The notes: generated by a model from the sequence alone, not told the origin. A stretch of 64,000 bases of DNA from Paracoccus sp. SCSIO 75233 (GCF_027912675.1 NZ_CP115760.1:62001-126000), one strand, 5' to 3'. Shown: positions 25,827 through 35,800, counted from the stretch's first letter. Numbers and translations: made by a program.

Positions 25827-27479
25827 TCACTCCGCTGCCGGAACGGCAGGTTCGGCGGCTTCGGACGAGGTGGGGTAGTCGCGTTCCGGGCGTTTTTCGG
25901 GGGCGTGCCGGATCGTCATGTAGACGTTGTAGGCCGCCAGGATCGCCCCGGTCAGGAACAGCGCCCCGCCGCAGGCCCGCGCGACGTAATAAGGGTGCAT
26001 CGCGACCAGCGTGTCGGTGAAGGAATAGGCCAGCGTGCCGCTGTCGGTGTAGGTGCGCCACATCAGCCCCTGGATGATGCCGCTGTTCCACATTGCGAAG
26101 ACGTAGATCACCGTGCCCGCCAGCGCGAGCCAGAAGTGCCATTCCACCAGCTTCCAGGAATACATCGTTTCGCGCTTCCACAGCAGCGGAACAACGGAGT
26201 AGATCGAGCCGAAGGTGATCAGCGCCACCCAGCCCATCGCGCCCGCATGGACGTGGCCTACCGTCCAGTCGGTGTAATGTGACAGCGAATTGACCGCGCG
26301 CACCGCCATGAACGAGCCTTCGAAGGTCGACAGCCCGTAGAACACCGCCGCCACCATCATGAAGCGCAGCGTGGCATCGTCGCGCACCTTGTGCCACGCG
26401 CCGTTCAGCGTCATCAGCGCGTTACCCGCACTGGCCCAGGAGGGCACCAGCAGCATGACCGAGAAGGTCATGCCTAGCGTCTGCACCCATTGCGGCAGGG
26501 CAGTATAGTGCAGATGGTGCGAGCCGGCCCAGATGTAGAAGAACACGATGCCCCAGAACGACAGGATCGACAGGCGGTAGGAATAGATCGGTCGCTCTGC
26601 CCGCTTGGGCAGGAAGTAATAGAGCATGCCGAGGAACCCGGCCGTCAGGAAGAAGGCGACCGCGTTGTGGCCATACCACCATTGCGTCATCGCGTCCTGG
26701 ACGCCCGCGAAGGCCGAGTAGCTCTTTGCTCCTGTCAGGCTGGCTGGGACGGCGAGGTTGTTGACGATATGCAGGATTGCCACAACCAGGATGAAGGCGA
26801 GGTAATACCAGTTGGCGACGTAGATATGCGGCTCGTTCCGGCGCGCCAGCGTGCGGATGTAAAGCACAAAATAGACCACCCAGACGATGACAAGCCAGAT
26901 ATCGGCATACCATTCCGGCTCGGCGTATTCTTTCGACTGGGTAACACCCATCAGGTAGCCCGACGCGGCGATGATGCAGAAAAGGTTGAAACCCAGCAGC
27001 ACGAACCACGGCGAGACATGCCCTGCCAGACGCGCCCGGCTGGTGCGTTGCATGACGTGATAGGACGTCGCGATGAGGGCGTTGCCCCCGAAACCGAAGA
27101 TCACCCCCGATGTATGAACGGGGCGAATGCGGCCGAAGCTTGACCATGCCGCGTCAAAGCGCAGGTCGGGCCAGGCAAGTTGCGCCGCGACCCAGACACC
27201 CATGCCCATACCGACGACGGCCCAAAGCAGGGCGATCACCAGCCCGGCCTTGGTCGGGTCATCATAGTAGGTGACCGTGCGATCCTCGTTCGGTTCGGGC
27301 TCGCCTATCGCACGCAGGACGAAACAAGTCGTGATACCGGCTGCAATCAGCACGATCGCGCCGTGGCTTCCCATCGGATCGCCACGCCCCGCTGCGGCCA
27401 TCACCAGCCCGATTATCGCCATGACGACACAAATCATCAATGCGATCTGGCGTTCGCCCCCTGTCAACCGTTCAATCAT
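25827..27479 (-). CDS. ccoN: cbb3 cytochrome oxidase subunit I CcoN
   Basis: 550 residues with 12 or more helices. The catalytic haem-copper region includes WYGHNAVAFFLTAGFLGMLYY and FYIWAGSHHLHYTALPQW with the Cu(B)-ligand His pair, and DWTVGHVHAGAMGW. It reduces O2 to water with high affinity and pumps protons. The start overlaps the ccoS stop as ATGA, so it belongs to a longer operon starting at the globin gene. The assembly genes ccoG, ccoH and ccoI are not in this window. Confidence 0.96.
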   Translation of the reverse strand: MIERLTGGERQIALMICVVMAIIGLVMAAAGRGDPMGSHGAIVLIAAGITTCFVLRAIGEPEPNEDRTVTYYDDPTKAGLVIALLWAVVGMGMGVWVAAQLAWPDLRFDAAWSSFGRIRPVHTSGVIFGFGGNALIATSYHVMQRTSRARLAGHVSPWFVLLGFNLFCIIAASGYLMGVTQSKEYAEPEWYADIWLVIVWVVYFVLYIRTLARRNEPHIYVANWYYLAFILVVAILHIVNNLAVPASLTGAKSYSAFAGVQDAMTQWWYGHNAVAFFLTAGFLGMLYYFLPKRAERPIYSYRLSILSFWGIVFFYIWAGSHHLHYTALPQWVQTLGMTFSVMLLVPSWASAGNALMTLNGAWHKVRDDATLRFMMVAAVFYGLSTFEGSFMAVRAVNSLSHYTDWTVGHVHAGAMGWVALITFGSIYSVVPLLWKRETMYSWKLVEWHFWLALAGTVIYVFAMWNSGIIQGLMWRTYTDSGTLAYSFTDTLVAMHPYYVARACGGALFLTGAILAAYNVYMTIRHAPEKRPERDYPTSSEAAEPAVPAAE

Positions 27480-27661
27480 CTGGCTACCTCCCGGTCGCTT
27501 CTATGTCTTGGCGGCCGCGGACGGTCCTCCGCCTGAAGTATCCGGCGGGCATCGCCTTCCAGATCGTCGAACTGATTGGCTTTCATTGCCCAGAAAAATG
27601 CTCCGAGGCCGATTGCGCCCATCACCAGCGTGATCGGGATCAGTAACACTATGATGCTCAT
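27476..27661 (-). CDS. ccoS: cbb3 oxidase maturation protein CcoS
   Basis: 61 residues. One N-terminal helix (IIVLLIPITLVMGAIGLGAFFWAMK) followed by NQFDDLEGDARRIL, the diagnostic FixS/CcoS motif. It helps cofactor insertion into CcoN. It sits unusually before ccoN. Overlaps both neighbours. Confidence 0.92.
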   Translation of the reverse strand: MSIIVLLIPITLVMGAIGLGAFFWAMKANQFDDLEGDARRILQAEDRPRPPRHRSDREVAR

Positions 27662-28692
27662 GTCTGTCCCACCATGGGCGTTTGTCGGGCTGATGCGAGT
27701 TGGGCCTGAGCCTCGGCGCAAATGTCGTTCAGGCGCTGCGCGGCAGGGATGACCGCATTGATCGCACTCGCGCCGGTGCCGCAATAGAGCGGCATCTGTT
27801 CCAACGCGCCGGTCGTGGTGCGCAGGGGCGAGTCCGTGCTCTGACGCAGTCGAGGGATGGGGCCGTCATGGGCAATCACCTCGTGTGAAATCCGCTGGGG
27901 GTCATGTCCCATCAGGGCTGGGCCGAAGGCCTCGGTGACACTATTGCGAAGAACGCGCACCGCCGCCCCCTTGGGCCAGTTCAGCACGAAGCCGTCGGTC
28001 AGGACGGTATCCTCCCCCCGGGCGCCCACGATCCGTTGCTTGTGATAATCATGGGCGAAGGATTCAGCGGTGGCCAGAAAGGCGGTGCCGCATTGGACGC
28101 CCTGCGCCCCGAGCGACAGCGCCGTGGCCAGCGCCTTGCCGGTGCCGATGCTGCCCGAGGCGACAACCGGAAGAGCCGTGGTGTCCAGCACGGCCCGAAG
28201 CAGGTCGAATGTCGGGGTGCGCCCGTGGACGTGACCGCCGGCATCTTGCCCCTGTGCGATCAGCACATCCGCACCGGCAGCTTCGGCATCCCGTGCGGCG
28301 CGCAGGGTGCCCACCTGGTGCAGCAGAAATGCGCCCGCCGTCTTCACACGGGTAACGGCCTCGGGCACGACGTCCCAGAAGAACGAGAAGACCGCCACCT
28401 TCATCGCGAGACAGGTTTCGATCTGTAGGTGCAGCAAGTCGGGGTCGGTGGCTGCCGGGATGATGTTGACGGCAAACGGGCGGTCCGACAACCTGCGATA
28501 AGCTTCGATTTCCGAGATGATGAGTGACGGCGCCTCGCGCACCATCCCCAGCGTCGGGAAACCGCCCGCATTGGCAACCGCAGCGGCAAGTTCGGCGCGC
28601 GCGACGCCTCCCATACCGGCCAGGATGACGGGATATTCACATCCCAGAAGGTCGCATAAAGCTGTGCGAAGGGTCCCCGGATCGGCCATCAT
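27658..28692 (-). CDS. Nitronate monooxygenase-family FMN enzyme
   Basis: 344 residues of the 2-nitropropane dioxygenase TIM barrel: YPVILAGMGGVARAELAAAVANAGGFPTLGM at the start, ADVLIAQGQDAGGHVHG (active-site GGH) and LPVVASGSIGTGKALATALSLGAQGVQCGTAFL for FMN phosphate binding. Enzymes of this family oxidise alkyl nitronates. In an operon with a globin and a terminal oxidase, a nitrosative-stress role is plausible but inferred. The start at 28692 overlaps the DUF488 stop; a long upstream extension lies inside that gene. Confidence 0.85.
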   Translation of the reverse strand: MMADPGTLRTALCDLLGCEYPVILAGMGGVARAELAAAVANAGGFPTLGMVREAPSLIISEIEAYRRLSDRPFAVNIIPAATDPDLLHLQIETCLAMKVAVFSFFWDVVPEAVTRVKTAGAFLLHQVGTLRAARDAEAAGADVLIAQGQDAGGHVHGRTPTFDLLRAVLDTTALPVVASGSIGTGKALATALSLGAQGVQCGTAFLATAESFAHDYHKQRIVGARGEDTVLTDGFVLNWPKGAAVRVLRNSVTEAFGPALMGHDPQRISHEVIAHDGPIPRLRQSTDSPLRTTTGALEQMPLYCGTGASAINAVIPAAQRLNDICAEAQAQLASARQTPMVGQT

Positions 28693-29066
28693 GCGGCATC
28701 CCCCTTGAGGCGCTGCTTCAGATAGTCCCGCAGCACCACCGCCTGGTTGTGCTCTCGGTCCTTCGCGGCAAAGAGAAGGGTGACGGGGCCGGCTCGGCAC
28801 CATGCGAGGCAGCGTTCGACCGCGTCCGTGTTGTCCGCCAATTCGTGCAGATAGCGGTTGCGGAACTCGCCCCATCTATCCGGGTCGTGGCCGAACCATT
28901 TCCTGAGTTCGGTGGTCGGCGCGATGTCCTTGATCCAGTCGTCGTGTCCAAGATCGGCCTTCGAAATACCTCGCGGCCAGATCCGATCCACCAGCAACCT
29001 CGCGCGGTCCGTGGTGGACGCTTTGTCGCGAACGCGGGCGATGTCGATATCGGATTGATTGGCCAT
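28689..29066 (-). CDS. DUF488-family protein (YeaO-like)
   Basis: 125 residues. The family signature RLLVDRIWPRGISKADLGHDDWIKDIAPTTELRKWFGHDPDRW is clear, and the fold ends with VTLLFAAKDREHNQAVVLRDYL. The function is unknown; in many genomes it neighbours globins and heavy-metal or nitric-oxide genes. Translation is probably coupled to the downstream monooxygenase. Confidence 0.87.
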   Translation of the reverse strand: MANQSDIDIARVRDKASTTDRARLLVDRIWPRGISKADLGHDDWIKDIAPTTELRKWFGHDPDRWGEFRNRYLHELADNTDAVERCLAWCRAGPVTLLFAAKDREHNQAVVLRDYLKQRLKGDAA

Positions 29067-29073
29067 GTGATCC

Positions 29074-29527
29074 TCAAGCCAGTTTCGGGATGCCGGGGCC
29101 TCGCGCATCCTCGACCGCGAAGCTGAGTGACCGGGCAATGCGTTCGGCCCGCTCGATCACATGGGCGGCGCCTGCGGGTGTGCAGATTTCGCTTGCGCTC
29201 TCGAGAAAGAGTGTGAGCCACCGCTCGAAATGGTCCCAGTCGATCGGCAGGCTGATATGCTTGGGCACCGGGGGCGCCGTGATAGCGGCCTGTCATAAGC
29301 GCGACAGAGGACCAGAAAGCAGTCATCCGCTCTAGATGCGGTGGCCAGTCTTTGATGCGCGCCGCGAAGATGGGGCCAAGCACGGTGTCCTTGCGGATCT
29401 TGCCGTAGAAGGCATGGACCAACTCGCGCAGGACCACTTCATCAAGCCCGGTCCGTGCCTCCAGATCTGCCGTGATCTGCGGTCGCGCAGAGGGGGTGCG
29501 CGACGAGGAAACCTGGATAGATGACAT
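29074..29527 (-). pseudogene. Group III truncated haemoglobin, frameshifted
   Basis: The N-terminal half reads MSSIQVSSSRTPSARPQI ... VLRELVHAFYGKIRKDTVLGPIF ... PPHLERMTAFWSSVALMTGRYHGAP, with the proximal region of truncated globins. The rest (VPKHISLPIDWDHFERWLTLFLESA ... FAVEDARGPGIPKLA) continues in another frame. Removing one C from the C5 run at about 29271-29275 restores a single globin of about 150 residues. It is either a true lesion, a phase-variable tract or a sequencing error. As the first gene of the cbb3 operon it may bind NO or O2. Confidence 0.8.
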
Positions 29528-29568
29528 CAGTGCGGCACCTTGTTCGCAGTTGCATTGACGGGGCACGT

Positions 29569-29610
29569 ATCTAAATTGGTATTATAGATGCCGATTGAAG
29601 TCGAGTGCAA
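29569..29610 (-). promoter_or_regulatory. Putative promoter and operator of the globin-cbb3 operon
   Basis: On the minus strand the -35 is TTGCAC (29610-29605) and the -10 is a perfect TATAAT (29586-29581), with 18 bp between. An inverted repeat, ATCTA (29569-29573) and TAGAT (29585-29589), covers the -10. That fits a repressor such as an Rrf2/NsrR-type sensor, which is a guess. It lies between the globin gene and divergent DUF6522. Confidence 0.55.
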
Positions 29611-29678
29611 TCGGGCGAAACCGCGCAGAGCCCGACTGGCGGCGATCGGCGCGGGACCTGGGAATGGGAGGCGGTGCG

Positions 29679-29984
29679 ATGAGCGAAGTGTCCAAAACCG
29701 ACAGCGGGTTCGTTGTGGAAGCAGCCGCCATCGCGCGAGCCTTCAGGATCACGGAAGAGCAGGTCCGCGACGAGATGCGGACTGGACTCATCAGCAGCCG
29801 CTCCGAGAGAGGGTCGGGCAAAGACAAAGGACGCTGGCGCATCACTTTCTATCGTGCCGACCGCGCGTTCCGCCTGGTTGCCAACGCAGAAGGAGAGGTG
29901 CTGTCGCGGGGAAGCTTTCCCGTCACCCCCCGAGCGCGAGCAGTGCGCCGGGATCGGCACTTGTCGGGTGGCGAGGAACGCTAG
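29679..29984 (+). CDS. DUF6522-family small protein
   Basis: 101 residues. The core FVVEAAAIARAFRITEEQVRDEMRTGLI ... GRWRITFYRADRAFRLVANAEGEVLSRGSFP matches DUF6522 proteins found near denitrification and oxidase genes in Rhodobacterales. The start at 29679 follows GGGAGG; an in-frame ATG at 29595 gives 28 extra residues without similarity. Function unknown. Divergent from the globin-cbb3 operon, so probably co-regulated. An 11-base C run lies downstream at 30074-30084. Confidence 0.7.
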   Translation: MSEVSKTDSGFVVEAAAIARAFRITEEQVRDEMRTGLISSRSERGSGKDKGRWRITFYRADRAFRLVANAEGEVLSRGSFPVTPRARAVRRDRHLSGGEER

Positions 29985-30185
29985 ATCCACGATCAGGCAC
30001 CAAATCAAGTTCCGCTTTCTTCTGCTGACCACCCTTGGCCCCAAGCGGTGCGCGGCCGTGTCACACGCAGCATCCCCCCCCCCCGACATATCGAGAAAAT
30101 TTCTGCGATGTCTGTCAGCCTGGAAGGACATGGCCATGCCTGAGCATACGGGGTCATCGATACCGCGCCACCGAAGGCTCGAAGC

Positions 30186-30398
30186 AGGTGGAAGATCGAC
30201 GCGAGGAAAACGCACCGCATTTACAAGAAGTTGGGCATGAAATTCAGGAACAAGACGCCGAAGCGTCGGGTGAAGGTGAAGGTGAAGTGCAGGAAGGACC
30301 GTGCGGAAGCCGTCGGGCCGAACGATGTCTGGCCCATGGACTTCGTGCACGATCCGCTCGCGACGGGCCGGAAGATCAGGGTTCTGACCCTGGTCGAT
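30186..30398 (+). pseudogene. IS3-family transposase OrfB fragment
   Basis: About 70 codons read WKIDARKTHRIYKKLGMKF, RNKTPKRRVKVKVKCRKDRAEAVGPNDVWPMDFVHDPLATGRKIRVLTLVD. This is the region around the first catalytic Asp of an IS407-type IS3 transposase. Both ends are missing. It is fused in frame to the ferritin-like remnant that follows. It differs from the IS3 copies elsewhere in the window. Confidence 0.75.
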
Positions 30399-30713
30399 AG
30401 CCGATGTCGCGCTGCACATGACAAAGATCTGTCCGAAGCGTTGATCGACGGCGGCAATGGTATTTCCGATGGCATTGCCGAGATTGAAAAGCTTTGCAAC
30501 GAGCATGGCATCAAGCCGAACGGCGAGCATTGCAAGGGTATGGAAGGGCTGGTCAAGGAGGCGCGCGCTCACGGTCTGTCTGACGAAATAACGGATGCCG
30601 AGGTCCGAGACGCGGCCGTTCTGCAGAAATGCCTTGACCAAACATATGACGGTGACCGCCGAATGACCAAGATCGCTACGAGTGGTGGGGTCAACAAGGA
30701 AGCCTCGGTCTGA
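30399..30713 (+). pseudogene. DUF892 (YciE/YciF) ferritin-like protein remnant
   Basis: The frame continues with GISDGIAEIEKLCNEHGIKP, NGEHCKGMEGLVKEARAHGL, SDEITDAEVRDAAVLQKCLDQTYDGDRRMTKIATSGGVNKEA. The helices resemble DUF892 stress proteins. The N-terminal helix is missing (replaced by the IS fragment), and the middle helices with YQR...HYGIAGYG appear deleted between RDAAV and LQKCLDQ. Not functional. Confidence 0.65.
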
Positions 30714-30923
30714 GGTCAGATGTCGTTCTTGGGCAGCGGGCACGCAAGGCTTAGCGTGCCCGTTCTGTCCGACCTTCTCGATCATAGCCCGTTTGACGAC
30801 GAAACCGATGCCGTGACAGCCTGCGGTATTTGAGACGAGCGCAATGCCACGAAGCAGCTGCCGCTTGCAGTGCCGTTTCTGTCATTCCTTCCCGCAGGAA
30901 CAGAAGGCTTGCGACGCCCGGGC

Positions 30924-31016
30924 AATCGCGCGCGACGAAGCCGAGCTGCGGGTGCGCATCGCCGTTATCAACAGCTACATTGCCCCCGGCATTCCTGTCA
31001 CCGTGCCCGCAGAATA
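30924..31016 (+). pseudogene. IS5-family transposase C-terminal fragment
   Basis: The reading ARDEAELRVRIAVINSYIAPGIPVTVPAE-stop corresponds to the C-terminus of the IS5-type transposase intact at 44249-45181 (DRQVAELQVRIAVLNGYTALGIPVTEPVG). The preceding 90 bases hold a degenerate version of the same gene. 30714-30923 otherwise holds no gene. Confidence 0.6.
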
Positions 31017-31141
31017 AGTCCGTTCGGGAAAAGGGACCCGCGCTTGGACCCCGATTCATGCGACAGCGCCCTGACAGGATATCCGGGTTCGTCACATATT
31101 CATCGGCACGACTGGCTGCACATCTTGTGCAGCCGCGAATT

Positions 31142-31324
31142 TTACTGTCGGGCTTGAATTTTCCGGCTATCGCTTCCGGTCAAGATCAGCGCGCCGTCTG
31201 GACTGATTTCGAACGCGACTTGTCCCTGCAGGATGGTCAAAAGCCGGTGTTCCTGTTCCATAAGCGCCTCGGGACAGGCCATCATCGTTGTGCCGACCTG
31301 TTCAAACGTGATCGTGTTGTCCGT
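31142..31324 (-). pseudogene. META-domain (HslJ-like) protein, C-terminal fragment
   Basis: About 60 codons: TDNTITFEQVGTTMMACPEALMEQEH, RLLTILQGQVAFEISPDGALILTGSDSRKIQARQ-stop. The TMMACPEALMEQE motif and the final beta-strands are typical of META/HslJ lipoprotein domains. The N-terminal part is gone at the ISKra4 end (31325). 31017-31141 holds no gene. Confidence 0.7.
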
Positions 31325-32785
31325 GGGAGTGGACAGAACATGGGGGTCATGCGGGGCGTTTTCTGTTTGCGACGGTCAGCCGACCATCGAGAACTGCGGC
31401 CCTTGTGACGGCTACTCGGTGAGCCCCTTTGGGCGACCAACGCATCCTCCTGCGCTTTCCCATGCGGGCATTGGCAATGTCATCAACTGATCCTTCGGCA
31501 CGAGAAGACGAGATGGGCAGCCCGTTACGGTACCGTCGGCCATAGTCGACAAGGGCTTCCATGTTGTTCGCGAGATAGGTGTACAGTGTCTCGCAGCGGG
31601 CCTGCACACGAGCGGCAGCGGTGCGGACAGCCAGAGGTTCTTCCCCGAGGCCGACGCAATCATGCATCAGCGCCTTCAGATATGTTTCCGCCACCCGTGC
31701 TCTGCCATGCCAAAGCCGCCAACGGAGGCTTTTCGCGGGGCGCTGGAACAGCACTGGAACTCCAGTGAACCCCGGTGTCTGGACCAGACCCTGAACGGCG
31801 GCCTCGATATGTTGAATGCGCATCGAGATGTGCCACCAGTCGAGGATATGTTTCACCTGACCGTCGCCACCCACGGCATTCCGTATGAGGTTCGGGAGAG
31901 CAAGCTCGCCATCAGAGATTACCGTCAACAGACGGCCTGGCTTCCATCCATAGTCGGACAGCTCTTTTCGGATACGGCTGCCTGGCGATGCCGTCGCATT
32001 GGCGACCAAGCCAAATCGTCGGCACATATTGCGACTTTTAATCTTGCCGACCACAAGATCCAGGTGTCGCTGCTGATACTCCGGTCGACAGCGGATATGC
32101 GCACCGTCCAGAAAAACCGTCAAACCACCTTTGGGCGGGGCTTCAACGGGATCGCCTGATGCCCTTCGACTTTTCTCGAGCCCAGTGGCTACTCTTCCCA
32201 ACCGGTCACGCACCGTGGTGTGATGGGGCGGATGGCAGGGGAGGAAGCTTTTCATCAGCCGCGCCGCTTCGCGAAAGGTATGCCGGGAACCAAGGTCCGC
32301 ATGTAGCCGTTGCAGCTCCGGGGTAGCCCGGTCTGGAAAGAAATAGGCCAGCGGAGAAATAGGTCCACCGGGCATCGCCGCTGACCTGGCATCACACGAA
32401 CAGCGGCGCATGCGCGCGGCTTTGACCCGAACCCGCCCAAAGAGCGTGTCGAGATCGCGCGTGCGATAGTCATGAATGGCACGAACCGAGGCGCAATCCG
32501 GGCATACGCGGCTTTCTCGAATGATCTCATCGACCCGATCGTAAAGGATTACCCTCTGGATCTGTTCGAGGATCCTTTTCCCATCCTCGAGGCGCAGCCC
32601 GATCCCGTCTGGGCAGGTCACCCGGTATGGTCGAGAAATGCCGTCAAGCTGATGAGTGCGCTTCTCCCCGTTGTCGAAAGTCGTTTCGATTGTAATCCGT
32701 ACGTCCATGGCAGCCCCCCATACAAAGAGCTTACCTTAGCACAGGCCAGATCACCGACGACGACCCCCATGTTCTGTCCACTCCC
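31325..32785 (-). mobile_element. ISKra4-type insertion sequence
   Basis: 1461 bp bounded by perfect 24-bp inverted repeats at 31325-31348 and 32762-32785 (outer bases GGGAGTGGACAGAACATGGG). The flanks TCCGT and TACGG show no clear direct duplication. It lies between the META fragment and the 3' end of sbcC. Confidence 0.88.
31347..32708 (-). CDS. ISKra4-family transposase
   Basis: 453 residues. An N-terminal domain with CPDCASVRAIHDYRTRDLDTLFG and MRRCSCD is followed by a helical region and the catalytic part: LTVFLDGAHIRCRPEYQQRHLDL (Asp), TVISDGELALPNLI, HILDWWHISMRIQHIEA and SSRAEGSVDDIANARMGKRRRMRWSPKGAH. These are hallmarks of the ISKra4 group. The stop codon lies at the inner edge of the left inverted repeat. 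Appears intact. Confidence 0.88.
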   Translation of the reverse strand: MDVRITIETTFDNGEKRTHQLDGISRPYRVTCPDGIGLRLEDGKRILEQIQRVILYDRVDEIIRESRVCPDCASVRAIHDYRTRDLDTLFGRVRVKAARMRRCSCDARSAAMPGGPISPLAYFFPDRATPELQRLHADLGSRHTFREAARLMKSFLPCHPPHHTTVRDRLGRVATGLEKSRRASGDPVEAPPKGGLTVFLDGAHIRCRPEYQQRHLDLVVGKIKSRNMCRRFGLVANATASPGSRIRKELSDYGWKPGRLLTVISDGELALPNLIRNAVGGDGQVKHILDWWHISMRIQHIEAAVQGLVQTPGFTGVPVLFQRPAKSLRWRLWHGRARVAETYLKALMHDCVGLGEEPLAVRTAAARVQARCETLYTYLANNMEALVDYGRRYRNGLPISSSRAEGSVDDIANARMGKRRRMRWSPKGAHRVAVTRAAVLDGRLTVANRKRPA

Positions 32786-32806
32786 TACGGTAGTACCAAC
32801 TGTCCG

Positions 32807-35800
32807 TCATCCCATACCCGTTCTTTCCTCGACCCGGCTGCCGCTTGGGGTCGAGCGCACGTAAAAGCCTTGTGGAATAGCCTCCTGCACCAGCCCGACG
32901 TGCGAGATCAGGCCGACGGCCCGGCTGCCCTCTGTCAGCGCAGCAAGAACTTGGATCACCTGATCCAACGTGCCCGCCCCATTCTCGGTGTCGAGGCTCC
33001 CGAAGCCTTCATCGATAAAAATTGTGTCCATCCGGATCTTGCCCGAAAGGCTCTCGACCACATCAGCTAGCCCAAGCGCGAGGGCCAGTGCCGCGATAAA
33101 GGTTTCGCCGCCTGACAGCGTTACTGTCGGGCGCGCCTTGCCGGTGTTGATGTCGAAGACCGCGATTTCGAGCCCACGCTTGCCGCGACCGCCAGATGCC
33201 TCGAGCCCACGCGTTAGCCGGTAGCGACCACGCGTCATAGGGTCGAGCCTCATATTCGCCGCCTCGAGAACCTGGTCGAACATTGCTCCGATCGCGAAGG
33301 TCTCGAGTGTCATCTTGAAATCGTTCTTGCCGTTAGCCAGATCAGCCAGCCCCCGAAGCGGACCGGTCTCGGTTTCTAGCCGCTCGGTTTCGGTCAGAGC
33401 CGCAGCAAGCGATTCCTTGAATTTGGTCAGTGACAATACATCCGTTTTCGCTGAGGCGAGTGCAGCATTGGCCGCGTTCACGGTCTGGGTGGCGTCTGCC
33501 AACGCCAGCTGTAGCGGGCCAAGATCCGGGCGTTCACGATCTGCGCAAGCGGCTGTGGCGTTCTGCAATGTCGTGCGAGCCGCGATCAGGCCCTCACGAT
33601 GATCGGATACCGTCTTCTGGTCGGCATCGAGGGTCGGGAAATGCGCCTTGCAAGCATCATATCCCGCTTTGCCCAGCCCGACCTCGGCAAGCCGAGCACC
33701 AAAATCATCTTGCGCCTTTTTCACGCGCTGTTGCTGCGCGTCGCGCGCCCGCTTTGCTGCTTCAAGCTGCTCTTGCGCACGGGTGAGCATTTCACTGGCG
33801 GCTCGGTCCTGTTGCGTCGCCACTTCCAGCGCCTCGGACAGTTGCCTTTGCTCTCTCTGTAAAGCCTCCCGGCGAGCGACAACCGCCTCGGGCGTGCGCA
33901 GACCTTCCGGCAGGGCCTCGATCACTGTGTCCAGCTTGGCACGCGCGCCGGCAAGATCGGTCTCGGCCTTTCCCGCAGCGGTGCGCGCCGTAGCCTCGGC
34001 AGCTTCAGCCTCAGTCAGTTTCAGCTTGAGTTGGGCCAACTGCTCCGTCATCGCGTCTAAATCGACCGCTTCTCCAAGCGCGGCGACGTCGCCTTCAAGC
34101 CGTGCGATTTCAGCTTCAAGTTCCACCAACGTGCGCTCAGGACTTTCCTGTTCCTCCAGCGCCCGCTTCTTTTCGTCGAGCCGCATTCGAAAATTGCCGA
34201 GTTCGCTTTCGGCCCGAACTCTGGCTTCGGAGGCAGTTCTCGCCAGAACCTGCGCGCTCCGAAACGCTTCGGTCAAACCAGATTGTTCGGACGTACCATG
34301 GGCAGGCGCGGGATGATCATGGGAACCACAGACAGGGCAGGGCGCTCCTTCGGTCAACTTTTCGGCCAGAATGATCGCTTGCGTGCGCGAAAGCCGTGCC
34401 TCGGCTTCTAGCAAGCCCGCGTCAGCGGCTCGTGCAGCGTCAGTTCTTGTCGCCAGTTCGCTCGATGCCTCATCGACATTTCGTTGAGCATCCGCGACAG
34501 CTTCTTGCGCCTTAGCATACGCCGCTGCCTTGACCCTTTCTCGGTTGACCTCGGCCAGCTCACCGGTCAGCTGGCCTCGCTCCGTTTCGGTCCTTCGCGC
34601 TTGATCAAGCGCCAGATCGGTCGCATCGCGCTGAGACTTGAGCTTCTCTCGGGCATCTATGGCCTCGGTCAGAGCCTTCTTCGCTGAAGCTTCGTCCTTC
34701 GCAGCGTCGTCAAACGCGCTTCTATGATCCGCTGCCTGCCCGACCTGCTTCTCGATCGCCTCCAACCTTGTCAGGTCAGCCTGAACTTGTTGCCGTCGGT
34801 CATCGCCAGACTGTGCCTCAGCAAGTTTCTTTTCCGCCAATTCCTTCGCGCCAGTGGCGATGTTAAGTTCCGCCTCGGCCTTCGTGACAGCCTCCACCGC
34901 TTTCAGGCTATCCTGCTCCGCATCGCGCGAAGCCGTCTCAAGATCACGGGCCTGCAAGGCATTCCGGACAGCCTCAATGCGCTTGGCCAGCTCTTCGACC
35001 TCGATCGTTTTCTTTTCTAGATCATTGACAGCCTGCTGTGCCGTGTCGGCAGCAGAAAATGCCTTTTCGATTTGCTCGCCTTCGGTCAGAGCTTTGCGCG
35101 CGGCTTCGTTGGCCATCTCCGCGCCGCGCTGAATGCCCTGCTTTTCTTCGACTTTGGCTTCGGCTGTGGCAATTCCGAGTTCCAGCGCTTCGGCGCTTTC
35201 GAAGCCACGTTCCTCGAGTCGAGCCACGTAGAGAGCCCGCTGGTCGCGCAACGATCGTTCTGCCTCTGAGGCTTCTTCCTTCAGCCGTGCGGCGAGATCG
35301 CGATAGATCTTCACGTCGAAGAGATCCCGTAATATCTCGACCCGCGCATCCGTTTTTGCGGCCAGGAACGTCTCGAACTTACCTTGCGGTAAGAGCACGA
35401 TCTGTCGAAACTGATCTGCCCCGTAGCCAAGCAGCGCCTCGACTTGCTGCCCTACTAGCGAGACCTTCTTTTCCGCAATGACACGGCCAGACTGACTCGG
35501 ACCAAGAGTGTCCACCGGAATCCCGGTGACGTCGAATAACGAGGCTTCCGCCGCGTCCTCAGTGGTCCCTTCACCGCGTGCCTTCGGACGTTCCTGCGCC
35601 GGACGACGACGGATCAGGTAGGTCTTGGCGCCCAGCTCAAAGACAAATTCGACTTCGGTAGGTAGATCCGCCGCGGCGTGATCCGAGCGTAGTGAACGTG
35701 GTTCCTGATCAGTCTTGGTCGGCGCCCCGAATAGCGCGAAGGACATCGCCGAAAACAGCGTCGACTTTCCCGCGCCGGTCTGACCATAAATTCCAAACAG

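Noticed and set aside
29571..30785. A 404-codon leftward open frame
   Set aside because: It is antisense to the DUF6522 gene and to the IS3 and DUF892 remnants, whose plus-strand translations match known families.
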